The notes beneath the pieces are model-generated. The model was not told the origin of the DNA. It ran no database searches and worked only from the letters and a program-made list of their open reading frames with translations. Below are positions 20,877-28,951 of a stretch of 64,000 bases of DNA, piece by piece. Where the stretch lies: assembly GCF_002737755.1 (NCBI RefSeq), contig NZ_PEGH01000006.1:1-64000 (forward strand). The letters are read 5' to 3'. A program made the position numbers and the translations under genes. This stretch comes from Caulobacter sp. BP25 (GTDB taxonomy: Bacteria; Pseudomonadota; Alphaproteobacteria; Caulobacterales; Caulobacteraceae). Positions within the stretch are counted from its first letter, which is position 1; every line of letters begins with the position of its first letter.

Positions 20877-22100
20877 TCATCCGTACACCTTCGCCGCCGC
20901 GTCGACGCCCGCGCCGGCTGGGGCGCTGAAGCCCTCCCAGCGCAGCACCGCCTCGAAGGCCGCCAGGGTCTGCAGCACCGCGTGCTTGCGGGCGTTCACG
21001 CCCATGGTCCCGATCCGCCAGATCTTGCCGGTCAAGGGACCGAAGGCCGAACCGATCTCGATCTCGAAGTCGGTGCGCATCCGCGCCTTGACCCGGTCGT
21101 AGTCGACGCCGTCTGGGACCCAGATTCCGGTGACGTTGGTCATCTTGTGGGCCCTGTCGCCGTAGATCGACAGGCCCATCGCTTCCAAGCCCGCGGTCAT
21201 CGCGCCGCCAGCCTTGGCATGGCGCTCGAAGCGCGCCGGCAGCCCTTCCTCCAGCACCAGCCTGGCGCATTCGCGGGCCGCGAACAGCATCGGGGCGCAT
21301 TCGGTGTGGTGGTTCAGGCGTTTCTCGGACCAGTAGTCCATGATCATCGCCAGGTCGAAGTAGTTCGAGGCGATGCGGCGGCCATTCCCGGCCACGCCGC
21401 CGGTTCCGACAAGACCCTTCTCGACATGACGGCGCGAGAAGATGTGCTCGGCGGCCTGGTCGCTGATCGTGATCGGAGCCGAGCCCGAGGGGCCGCCCAG
21501 GCACTTTTGCAGGCCGGCGGTGACGATGTCGGCGCCCCAGGCGTCGACCGGGACGTCCATGCCCGACAGGGTGGCGGTGGCGTCGACATACATCAGCGCC
21601 CCATGCGCGCGGCAGATCGCGCCGATCTCGGCGAGCGGCTGGGCCATGGTGGTCGAGGTGTCGCCGTGCACGCAGGCCACCAGGCGCGGCTTCACCCGCT
21701 TGACGGCGTCCTCGACCGCCTGCGGATCGACCACGGTTCCCCAGGGGGCCTCGACGAAGGTGACCTTGGCGTCGCAGCGCTCGGCGATCTCGGCCAGCAG
21801 CAGGCCAAAGCGTCCGGCATTGACCACCACGACGTCGTCGCCTGGCTGAAGGGTTGAGACCAATGCGGCCTCAATGCCGGCGCGCGAGGTGCCGTCGATT
21901 GTGAAGGTCCAGCGGTTCTTCGTCTGGAAGACGCCACGATACAGCGCCATGACCTCGTTCATGTAGCCGGTGAACTCGGGGTCGAACTGGCCCAAGAGCT
22001 GCACCGACATGGCCCGCAGCACGCGCGGGTGCACGTTGATCGGGCCTGGCCCCATCAGCAGGCGGGCGGGGTGGTCGAGTTCTTGAAAAGTGTCGGTCAT
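20877..22100 (-). CDS. Class V aminotransferase, probable ureidoglycine-glyoxylate aminotransferase (PucG/HpxJ-like)
   Basis: The 407-residue protein is a fold-type I PLP enzyme of the alanine-glyoxylate/PucG group. The motifs are LLMGPGPINVHPRVLRAM, FTIDGTSRAGIEAAL, the cofactor-binding Asp173 in MYVDATAT, and Schiff-base Lys199 in TAGLQKCLGGPSGSAP. In the uric acid routes of Bacillus and Klebsiella this family moves the amino group of ureidoglycine to glyoxylate, giving oxalurate and glycine. Its place directly after an allantoate amidohydrolase and in a locus with HpxX/Y/Z-like genes supports that role over serine-glyoxylate exchange. The ATG lies 4 bp after the upstream gene's stop. Confidence 0.88.
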   Translation of the reverse strand: MTDTFQELDHPARLLMGPGPINVHPRVLRAMSVQLLGQFDPEFTGYMNEVMALYRGVFQTKNRWTFTIDGTSRAGIEAALVSTLQPGDDVVVVNAGRFGLLLAEIAERCDAKVTFVEAPWGTVVDPQAVEDAVKRVKPRLVACVHGDTSTTMAQPLAEIGAICRAHGALMYVDATATLSGMDVPVDAWGADIVTAGLQKCLGGPSGSAPITISDQAAEHIFSRRHVEKGLVGTGGVAGNGRRIASNYFDLAMIMDYWSEKRLNHHTECAPMLFAARECARLVLEEGLPARFERHAKAGGAMTAGLEAMGLSIYGDRAHKMTNVTGIWVPDGVDYDRVKARMRTDFEIEIGSAFGPLTGKIWRIGTMGVNARKHAVLQTLAAFEAVLRWEGFSAPAGAGVDAAAKVYG

Positions 22101-22104
22101 GATC

Positions 22105-23454
22105 TCAGGCGCCTGTCATCCCGGACGTCCCGAAGGGGCGATCCGGGACCGCCGGATGCGCCGGCGATTGTTGAGGTCCCGGCTCTTCGCTGCGCTGCGG
22201 CCGGGATGACAAGGAAAGGGAAAGTTTCTCCACGAACCCCAACATGGCGCGGGCCGCCAAGGCGCAGTCGGCCTCGGTGACGGCCTCGGCCGGGTTGTGG
22301 CTGATCCCGCCTTCGCAGCGGATGAACAGCATGGCGGTGGGGCAAAGCGCGGCCATCACCATGGCGTCGTGACCCGCGCCTGAGGGCAGGCGGCGGGCGG
22401 GCAGGCCAAGATCGGCCAGAGCTTGTTCCAAAAGGTCCGTAAGGCCGGGATCGCAGGGGCTTTCGGCCAGCGCCTGCGCCATGCGGATTTCGGCGGTGAG
22501 GTCGCGCGCGGCGGCGATGGCGTGAATCTCGACGCAGATGGCGTCGACGGCCGCGTCGCGCGTCGCCGAGGTTTCGGCCCGGATGTCCATCGAGAACTCG
22601 ACCGCGCCCGGAATGACGTTGAAAGCGCCGGGCAGGGCGGTGATCCGGCCGACCGTGCCGACCAGCCCGCCGGTCCCCGCGCGGCAGATCCGCTCCAGCG
22701 CCAGCACGCACTCGGCGGCGGCGGGGCCCGGGTCCTTGCGCAGACCCATGGGCGTCGTCCCCGCGTGGCCGGCGGTCCCGATGATCTTGACCATGATCCG
22801 CTTCTGGGCGGCGATGGCGGTGACGACGCCCAGGGCCAGGCCCTCGGCCTCCAGCACGGGGCCTTGCTCGATATGGGCTTCGAGGAAGGCCAGGACGTCC
22901 TTGGGACTGCGGGCGGCGCCCGCGATCCCGACGGGATCGCCGCCGAACGCCGCCAGGGCCTGCGCCACCGAAACGCCGTCGGCGTCGCGCATCTCCAGGG
23001 CGCTGGCGTCCAGCGTGCCGGCGATCGCGCGGCTGCAGCTCATCGAGGCGGGAAAGCGCGAGCCTTCCTCGTCGCCGAACGCGACGACCTCGACAGCGAA
23101 GGGCAGGCGACGGCCCGCGCGATGCAGCGCCTCGACCAGGTCGATCCCCAGCATGATCCCGAGCGGTCCGTCATAGCGTCCGCCGTTGCGCACGCTGTCG
23201 ATGTGCGAGCCAATGATCAGCGCCTTGGCGCCCGGCGCCTCGCCCTCATAGCGGCCGATCAGGTTGGCGGCGGCGTCGCGGCGGACGCTCATGCCAGCCT
23301 CGGTCATCCAGCCTTCCAGCACCGATAGGGCGGCGGCGTGGGCCGGCGTGAGGAACCGGCGCGTCAGCTGACCGTCGATCTCGCTGCACGGCGGCAGCCC
23401 TAGCACGTCGCAGCGCGCCTTGGCTCGCGTCCCGATGTCGAAACCGTCCGTCAC
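22105..23454 (-). CDS. Allantoate amidohydrolase-type M20 hydrolase with a repeat-encoded C-terminal tail
   Basis: The 449-residue protein is an M20-family Zn hydrolase of the allantoate amidohydrolase/hydantoinase-carbamoylase group, expected to turn allantoate into ureidoglycine, CO2 and ammonia. Metal and substrate motifs are IIGSHIDSVRNGGRYDGPLG, VVAFGDEEGSRF, EAHIEQGPVLE and GTAGHAGTTPM. The start is GTG at 23454. The conserved fold ends near MLGFVEKL, and the last 35 or so codons are read through a palindromic repeat (22114-22211), giving a Ser/Pro/Arg-rich tail. It is the first gene of the ureide operon; the CATAAGT motif lies about 130 bp upstream. Confidence 0.9.
   Translation of the reverse strand: MTDGFDIGTRAKARCDVLGLPPCSEIDGQLTRRFLTPAHAAALSVLEGWMTEAGMSVRRDAAANLIGRYEGEAPGAKALIIGSHIDSVRNGGRYDGPLGIMLGIDLVEALHRAGRRLPFAVEVVAFGDEEGSRFPASMSCSRAIAGTLDASALEMRDADGVSVAQALAAFGGDPVGIAGAARSPKDVLAFLEAHIEQGPVLEAEGLALGVVTAIAAQKRIMVKIIGTAGHAGTTPMGLRKDPGPAAAECVLALERICRAGTGGLVGTVGRITALPGAFNVIPGAVEFSMDIRAETSATRDAAVDAICVEIHAIAAARDLTAEIRMAQALAESPCDPGLTDLLEQALADLGLPARRLPSGAGHDAMVMAALCPTAMLFIRCEGGISHNPAEAVTEADCALAARAMLGFVEKLSLSLSSRPQRSEEPGPQQSPAHPAVPDRPFGTSGMTGA
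22114..22211. repeat. Palindromic repeat (class B) inside the 3' coding end of the M20 hydrolase
   Basis: TGTCATCCCGG (22114-22124) mirrors CCGGGATGACA (22201-22211), with inner arms GTCCCGAAGGGGCGATCCGGGAC and GGTCCCGG. Its GTCATCCCGG end type matches the element at 19682-19796. It is entirely translated, in frame, as the tail of the M20 hydrolase. Confidence 0.85.
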
Positions 23455-23580
23455 ATCCGCTCCACGCTCTGGGTCGTCTCACCCTAGCAGGCTGAGCGAC
23501 CCTGTCCCCTCTCGCGCGCCGTCCAGATCGAGAACCGACCCAGGCGCCCGCGCAAGCGCCACGCCGCTGGGCGGGCGCCT

Positions 23581-23609
23581 GCTCATAAGTCATAATTCAC
23601 TTACTTGAG
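23581..23609. promoter_or_regulatory. AT-rich CATAAGT motif upstream of the ureide operon
   Basis: GCTCATAAGTCATAATTC followed by ACTTACTTGAG contains AAGT-N8-ACTT. It is the counterpart of the motifs at 5444-5475 and 15296-15321. It lies about 130 bp before the M20 hydrolase GTG. The rest of the gap at 23455-23626 shows no gene. Confidence 0.5.
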
Positions 23610-23626
23610 AAAGGGGAGGCCGTGGT

Positions 23627-24034
23627 TCAGCGTGAGGCGATCCACCGCGCCGCCGCGAAGCCCGCGCTGGCCGAGACGGTGGTGATGAAAGTACCCCAGG
23701 CCATGTCGACCACCGTGATGGTCGTCGACCAGGTCTTTAGCGTCGCCTGGTTGGTCAGGTCGTAGGTGGCGTAGGCGACGAGTCCGAACACCGCCGCGTG
23801 GACTAGCAGCCGCCGCCAGCCGCCTTCGCGCAGGGCCGGCAGCACGGCCAGCACGACGATGCCCGCCACGTAGAGTAGGTAGAAGATCACCGCCGGCGGC
23901 ATGGACGGCTTCTCGGCCAGCAGTTCTCCGATGCGCGGCTGATACAGGCGGGGGCTCATCTGGGTCAGCCAGATGATGTCCAGAACCAGCATGGCCAGGG
24001 CGGTTCCGAGGTAGGCGGCGGCGACCTGGATCAT
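23627..24034 (-). CDS. DUF2177-like integral membrane protein
   Basis: This 135-residue protein has about four hydrophobic helices (AAAYLGTALAMLVLDIIWL, VIFYLLYVAGIVVLAVLPAL, LLVHAAVFGLVAYATYDLT and a C-terminal segment). The LDIIWL and YDLTNQATLKTW motifs match the DUF2177 family, of unknown biochemical function. Its ATG overlaps the stop of the CFA-type methyltransferase as ATGA. In many bacteria DUF2177 genes sit with cyclopropane fatty acid synthase genes, so a membrane lipid role is plausible. Confidence 0.8.
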   Translation of the reverse strand: MIQVAAAYLGTALAMLVLDIIWLTQMSPRLYQPRIGELLAEKPSMPPAVIFYLLYVAGIVVLAVLPALREGGWRRLLVHAAVFGLVAYATYDLTNQATLKTWSTTITVVDMAWGTFITTVSASAGFAAARWIASR

Positions 24035-25074
24035 TGTCCCGTTTCCTTTGCGACCGGACGCATCCGGTAGTGGCTGACGCCCCATTCCTCGCCGCCGCGA
24101 TGGCCGAACAGGCCGGCTGTGGCGAGGAAGAACAGCCGCCACCGCCGCCGCCAGACGGTGGCGTGAGAGCCGTAGACCGAGGTCAGGACCGGGTCGATTG
24201 TCTCGCGGCGGGCGTCGAAGTTCTCCAGCCACTGGCGCGCCGTGCGGGCGTAGTGCTCGCCGCTCCAGCGCCAGTCGGTCTCGACCGTGAACAGGTCCGG
24301 GAACTGGCGGGGCAGGTCGTGGCTGGGCATCACCCCGCCGCTGAAGAAGTACTGGGCGATCCAGTCGGCGGGATCGTCGACCTCGAAGCGGTAGGGCGTG
24401 TTCTTGTGCGTGAACACATGCAGGAACAGCAGGCCGTCGGGCTTGAGCCAGTCGCGCACCCGGGTCAGCAGGGCGCGCCAGTTTGACATGTGCTCGAACA
24501 TCTCGACCGAGACCACGCGGTCGAAGCGCTGTTCGGTCTGGAAATCGTTCATGTCGGCGGTGACGACCGTCAGGTTGTCCAGACCCCGCGCCGCCGCCCG
24601 CGCCTCGATGAAGGCGCGCTGCGGGGCCGAGTTCGAGACCGAGGTGATCTGGGCCTTGGGATAACGCGCGGCCATCCACAACGACAGCGAGCCCCAACCA
24701 CAGCCCAGCTCCAGGATGGCCTGGCCATCGCGCAGGTCGGCGTGTTCGGCGGTCTCGCGCAGGGCGGCGGCCTCGCCCTCGGCCAGGGTGGTCGCGCCGG
24801 GGGGATAGAGGCCGCTGGAATATTTCAGGTTCGGGCCCAGCACCGCCTCGAAGAAGGGGGCAGGCAGTTCGTAGTGCTGGGCATTGGCCGCGTCGGTATG
24901 GGTCGCGATCGGCCGCGCCTCCATCTCGCGCGCGAAGGCGGCCGAGGCGCCGGGCGGGGCCTTGCCCAGGCGGCGGCGAGCGTCGCCCACGAGAAAGTCG
25001 ATCGCCGCGCGAGAGACCGCGTCCGGCATGGGCGCGTCCTCGAACGCGTGGATCGCCGCCTTCATCAAGCTCAT
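24031..25074 (-). CDS. Cyclopropane-fatty-acid synthase-like SAM methyltransferase
   Basis: The 347-residue protein resembles CFA synthases and related lipid methyltransferases. The substrate region holds HYELPAPFFEAVLGPNLKYSSGLYP near residue 70. The SAM-binding motif is ILELGCGWGSLSLWMA. VSVEMFEHMSNWRALL and LLFLHVFTHK follow. The family adds a methylene from SAM to unsaturated phospholipid chains. This shorter type, paired with a DUF2177 protein, may modify lipids differently from classical Cfa. The ATG at 25074 follows GGGAGA. It is probably co-transcribed with the downstream overlapping membrane gene. Confidence 0.85.
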   Translation of the reverse strand: MSLMKAAIHAFEDAPMPDAVSRAAIDFLVGDARRRLGKAPPGASAAFAREMEARPIATHTDAANAQHYELPAPFFEAVLGPNLKYSSGLYPPGATTLAEGEAAALRETAEHADLRDGQAILELGCGWGSLSLWMAARYPKAQITSVSNSAPQRAFIEARAAARGLDNLTVVTADMNDFQTEQRFDRVVSVEMFEHMSNWRALLTRVRDWLKPDGLLFLHVFTHKNTPYRFEVDDPADWIAQYFFSGGVMPSHDLPRQFPDLFTVETDWRWSGEHYARTARQWLENFDARRETIDPVLTSVYGSHATVWRRRWRLFFLATAGLFGHRGGEEWGVSHYRMRPVAKETGQ

Positions 25075-25211
25075 GGGCCGTTCTCCCTCGCTAGCCTTCA
25101 CAGCTACGGAGAAAGAACGCCAGCGGATGGGTCGTGGCGATGAATGTGGGAGGGGAGGAGAGCGCTTTGGCTCTGCTCTGGCGGAACGCTCAGCGCTCCG
25201 CCAGGAACGAG

Positions 25212-25253
25212 CGCCCCTTCCGGCCCGACGAGCGTGTCGGGGCGGAAGGGGCG
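25212..25253. terminator. Strong inverted repeat after the TonB receptor gene
   Basis: Two 18-bp arms (25212-25229 and 25236-25253, starting CGCCCCTTCCG and ending CGGAAGGGGCG) pair with a single mismatch around a 6-nt loop. A second hairpin, CTGGCGGA with TCCGCCAG, lies at 25178-25204. Their position just after the receptor stop suggests termination, though no long U tract follows on the minus strand. Confidence 0.6.
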
Positions 25254-25259
25254 TTTAGG

Positions 25260-28200
25260 TCAGTAGACGAAACGGACGCCGGCGAAGATCGAGCGGCCGA
25301 CAGCGGCGTAGCGCGTGACGACCGGGTCGTTCTCGTAGGCCCAGCGGTTCTCGGTCTGGTCGGTCAGGTTCAGGGCTTCCAGCGTGAAGGTGATGTTCTT
25401 GCTCAGCTTGTAGGTGGCCGAGCCATCGAGGTTGAAGGTCTTGCTGCTGCCCAGGAAGTCATTGACCAGCGGCGAGTCGCAGAAGCCCGGCTCGCAGGTG
25501 CCTGCGGCGATCGGATAGGTCGTGCGATAGCCCTTGCGATAGGACGACGACAGGCGAGCCGAGAACTTGTCGACCTCGTAGTAGATCGTGAAGTTCGCCG
25601 CGTTCGGCGACGCGCCCGTGAACGGACCCTTTGCCGTGACCGCCGCCGCGCCCGTCCGCGAGTTGGCCGGAGTCACGATGTAGTTCAACTCCGATTCCAA
25701 GTGCGTGGCGTTGAACTGCACGCCCAGGTTCTTGAAGTACCAGGGCAGGAACGTCAGGTTCTGCTGGTAGTTGAACTCGATCCCGCGGATGTAGCCGCCC
25801 GGCGCATTGCCGAACTGACGGATATCGAAGGTGTTATCGGCGTCGATATAGGCGATCGAGTTGACGTTGGTCTGGGCGGCGCGAAGCGCGGCGATCGCGT
25901 CGGCGTCCATGATCGAGCTGAGCGGCCCGTTGTTGATCAGGGTCTGCGGGAAGTTTTTGATGTCCTTGTCGAAGACCGCGATCGAAATCAGAGCCCCCGA
26001 GGTGAAGTACCACTCGAAGCTCAGATCGTAGTTGGTGGCCCGGAACGGGTCCAGCTTCGGATTGCCGACGGTCAAGGAGCCGCCGACGGTCGCGCCAGCC
26101 GTGCTCGGAACGCTGATGGCGGTGACGCTCGGGGCCAGGTTGCCCAGCAACGGACGCGCCATCACCTTGGCCGCGCCAAAGCGGAGGAACATGTTGTCCG
26201 CCACCTCGTAGACGGCGTTCAAGGACGGCAGAACGTCCTTGTAGTTGTTCTCGCCCGAGATCGGGCGCGAGCTGTTGGTCAGACCGTCCGACTGGACATC
26301 GGTGATGGCGTAGCGCGTGCCGATGTTGCCCCGCAGTTCACGCCCGAACAGCTCGGTGTTGTAGTCGAACTGGACGTAGGCGCCGGTGTCCTTTTCATCG
26401 ACGGAGTAGCGGTTGGCGGCGCTGGCCAGATACGACAGACGCCAGTCGCCCCACTTGTTGATGCAGTTACAGTCGAAGTTGAACAGCGACACCATCTTGT
26501 TCAGGTCGGGAACCAGGAACGCGGTGGTGGCGCCGTCCGGAACGCTCAGGCCGGTGCCCCAATTGATGACCTTGCTCACGGCGGCCACGTTCGTGCCGGC
26601 TTCCTTGAGGCTGGGGTTCAGGGTTTCACCGGTGAGGCGGCGGTACTCGGAGGTTGAGAAGCCGTACTTGCGCTGGCTGAAGCCGAACTTCACGTCCAGG
26701 CTGTCGTCGACCGAGTACTTGAAGTCGAAGCGCAGGGTCTCGTAGTCGTTGTTGGTCAGACGCTGGAAGTGGCGCAGCGCCGAATAGCCCTTCACGAAGT
26801 CCCAGGCGGAGGCCTGGGTCGCGTCGAAGCCCAGGTTCAGCAGGGGCATGTCACCGCCGCCGCGAGCATCGTAGGTCAGATAGTCATTGCCCGTGACGCC
26901 CTGGCCCGAGTCCAGGCGGATGAAGTCGGCGAGCAGGCCCTGGGTTTTGTTCTTCGACGAGGACTTGCCGTAGACGGCCGTCATCGAGAAGTTGTCGTTG
27001 AACTCGTGGTCCAGCTTCAACGAGGCCTGGCGGAAATAGGTCGTGAAGTACGCGGCGTCGGCGGCCGAACGCAGGTCCACATTGCCAAGCTTCAGATAGT
27101 CGGCGTTGGCGCCGCTTGAGGACAGGGCCGCGTCGATCAGGCGGACAGAGGGGCGGCCGATGAATTGGTCGACCATCGACGCCCCGTAGGGGCTGGCCAC
27201 GTAACCCACCGAGTTCGGGTTGTTGTAGTAGTCGTACGGGTCGAGGTTATTGGGGTTGTAGCTGTTGGTCATCCCCGACACGAGCGCGCCGCCGTTCAGC
27301 GCCTGACCGCAGTCGATGGCGTCGCGCACTTCGGTCGCCGTCTGCGCCGTACAAGAGGCGTAGAGCCCGCGCTTGGTCGCCGTCGCCGTGCCGCTGTTCA
27401 GGGCGTACAGATTGGCGTTGGTGTTGTTGCGGTTGAGGCCGACGGTCTGGACCTGATAGTTGACCGAATCCTGCTGCAGCTCGGAGTAGACCCAGTCCAT
27501 CGACACGGTCGTTCGATTGGTCGGGCGCCACTGGACGGCGCCGGTGAGACCGATGCGCTCTTGCGTCAGGTCCTGCTGGTTCAGAGTGGCCAGGGCGGGG
27601 ATGCGGGTCAGCGCGCCCGGAGCCGTGACTGTACCCGTGTTGGTCAGGCTGGTGGCGTTGGTGGTCGCGCTGCTCGGGTTGTTGACCAGGTTGTAGGCCG
27701 TCGTGTTCGAGCCGGTCAGCATCGAACAGATCGCCGAATTGGTGATGTTGATCCCCGGGATCACCCCGCTATTGCAGGCGGTGCCGGTCGGCGTCGCGAA
27801 ACCCTGGCGACGCGGCGAGGTGGCCGTGGAGTTGCTGGCCAGGAAGGTAGACTGCCGATAGGTGTAGTCGAACGAACCAGCCTGGCGCTGGTAGCTGTCG
27901 ATGATCTGGTTGCGCTTGTTGTAGGCCAGCGAGAACAGGGCGCCGAAATCGCCCCACTTGGTCTCCCAACGGTCCGAGACCAGGGCGGCGACGCGCGGCG
28001 AATGGGTGCCGCCGTTCTCGTAGTAGGCGTCCGACAAGGACAGGGCCAGGCGGCGACCGCTGAAGTTCAGCGGCTTGCCGGTTTCCAGATCCACTGTGGC
28101 GCCCAGAGAGCCTTCGTCGGTTTCGGCCGAGGCGGTCTTTTGGACCTTCAGAGCGCTGAACAGCTCCGAGGCGAAGGTGTTGAAGTCAAAGCCCCGCGAG

Positions 28201-28649
28201 CGGTTGGCCGCGTCGCCGGCGATCGACGGACCCGCCGTCGACAGGGCTTCCAGGCCGTTCAGGCGCACGCGGGTGAAGTCCGAGCCCAGGCCGCGAACGG
28301 TGATGGTGCGGCCTTCGCCGTTTTCACGGTCGACCGACACGCCGGGCAGGCGCTGCAGCGACTCCGCGAGGTTGGCGTCTGGGAAGTCGGCGATGTCCTC
28401 GGCGTTGATCGCGTCGATCATCGTGTTCGAGTTGCGCTTGAGGTTCAGCGCGCTCTGCAAGGCGGCGCGGTAGCCGGTGACGACGATGGCCTCGACTTCT
28501 TCAGGCTCGGACGCCGCCGGGGGCGTTGCGGCCTGCTGCGCCACGGCGGCGCTAGGCGTGAGGGCGAGCGCGGCGGCGACGCTAAGAGCGCCCAGCGACG
28601 CCTGGGTCAGCAGCGCGCGGACGCGAGTTTGCTTGGCATGATCTTGCAC
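25260..28649 (-). CDS. TonB-dependent receptor (large, Caulobacter type)
   Basis: The 1129-residue outer-membrane receptor has a signal peptide in residues 1 to about 37 (ALSVAAALALTPSAAVAQQ). A candidate TonB box EEVEAIVVTGYRAALQSAL follows, then a plug domain with IADFPDANLAESLQRLPGVSVDRENGEGRTITVRGLGSDFTRVRLNG, and a long barrel ending in an aromatic residue (FAGVRFVY). Such receptors import sugars, siderophores or other large solutes. The GTG at 28649 is preceded by GGGAGGAAAC and was chosen for that reason. A palindrome of LacI-operator form stands upstream at 28728, which points to a carbohydrate ligand; nearness to purine genes allows a purine ligand too. Confidence 0.92.
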   Translation of the reverse strand: MQDHAKQTRVRALLTQASLGALSVAAALALTPSAAVAQQAATPPAASEPEEVEAIVVTGYRAALQSALNLKRNSNTMIDAINAEDIADFPDANLAESLQRLPGVSVDRENGEGRTITVRGLGSDFTRVRLNGLEALSTAGPSIAGDAANRSRGFDFNTFASELFSALKVQKTASAETDEGSLGATVDLETGKPLNFSGRRLALSLSDAYYENGGTHSPRVAALVSDRWETKWGDFGALFSLAYNKRNQIIDSYQRQAGSFDYTYRQSTFLASNSTATSPRRQGFATPTGTACNSGVIPGINITNSAICSMLTGSNTTAYNLVNNPSSATTNATSLTNTGTVTAPGALTRIPALATLNQQDLTQERIGLTGAVQWRPTNRTTVSMDWVYSELQQDSVNYQVQTVGLNRNNTNANLYALNSGTATATKRGLYASCTAQTATEVRDAIDCGQALNGGALVSGMTNSYNPNNLDPYDYYNNPNSVGYVASPYGASMVDQFIGRPSVRLIDAALSSSGANADYLKLGNVDLRSAADAAYFTTYFRQASLKLDHEFNDNFSMTAVYGKSSSKNKTQGLLADFIRLDSGQGVTGNDYLTYDARGGGDMPLLNLGFDATQASAWDFVKGYSALRHFQRLTNNDYETLRFDFKYSVDDSLDVKFGFSQRKYGFSTSEYRRLTGETLNPSLKEAGTNVAAVSKVINWGTGLSVPDGATTAFLVPDLNKMVSLFNFDCNCINKWGDWRLSYLASAANRYSVDEKDTGAYVQFDYNTELFGRELRGNIGTRYAITDVQSDGLTNSSRPISGENNYKDVLPSLNAVYEVADNMFLRFGAAKVMARPLLGNLAPSVTAISVPSTAGATVGGSLTVGNPKLDPFRATNYDLSFEWYFTSGALISIAVFDKDIKNFPQTLINNGPLSSIMDADAIAALRAAQTNVNSIAYIDADNTFDIRQFGNAPGGYIRGIEFNYQQNLTFLPWYFKNLGVQFNATHLESELNYIVTPANSRTGAAAVTAKGPFTGASPNAANFTIYYEVDKFSARLSSSYRKGYRTTYPIAAGTCEPGFCDSPLVNDFLGSSKTFNLDGSATYKLSKNITFTLEALNLTDQTENRWAYENDPVVTRYAAVGRSIFAGVRFVY

Positions 28650-28951
28650 GGTTTCCTCCCAAAGGCTTGGCAGGGTTCCGGCTCTCATTGGAGCTTGGCC
28701 GGTCCCTATTCGCGGATAGGGGTAATGGACACCGGTGTCATTCGCAAGAGAAACCGGTATCAATTGCAACGAGTGGCAAGCCATTGAGACCTCGGCGCCA
28801 CATTGATGGCGCGGGGCGCCGCAAGATCGTCTCGGTTAGGGGCTGTGAGGGGGGCAGCAGCCGGCGCCCGCCCGACGTCAAAGCGCCAGGCGGCCTTTCC
28901 GGTTTGAAGGCGTTCGGCGCTTGAGGGCCTGGCGCCGGCGGGCTCTTCAGG
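28650..28951. promoter_or_regulatory. Upstream region of the TonB receptor gene with LacI-type palindromes
   Basis: This 302-bp gap has no credible gene. GACACCGGTGTC (28728-28739) is a perfect 12-bp palindrome, and AAACCGGTATC (28752-28762) is a partial second copy 12 bp further on. Central CGG/CCG palindromes of this form are typical of LacI-family operators in proteobacteria. The region also separates the receptor from trmFO, which ends at 28952. Confidence 0.5.

Noticed and set aside
27165-28787. A 540-codon plus-strand frame opposite the TonB receptor gene
   Set aside because: Antisense shadow with Val/Arg/Gly-rich content; the receptor's signal peptide, plug and barrel are on the other strand.
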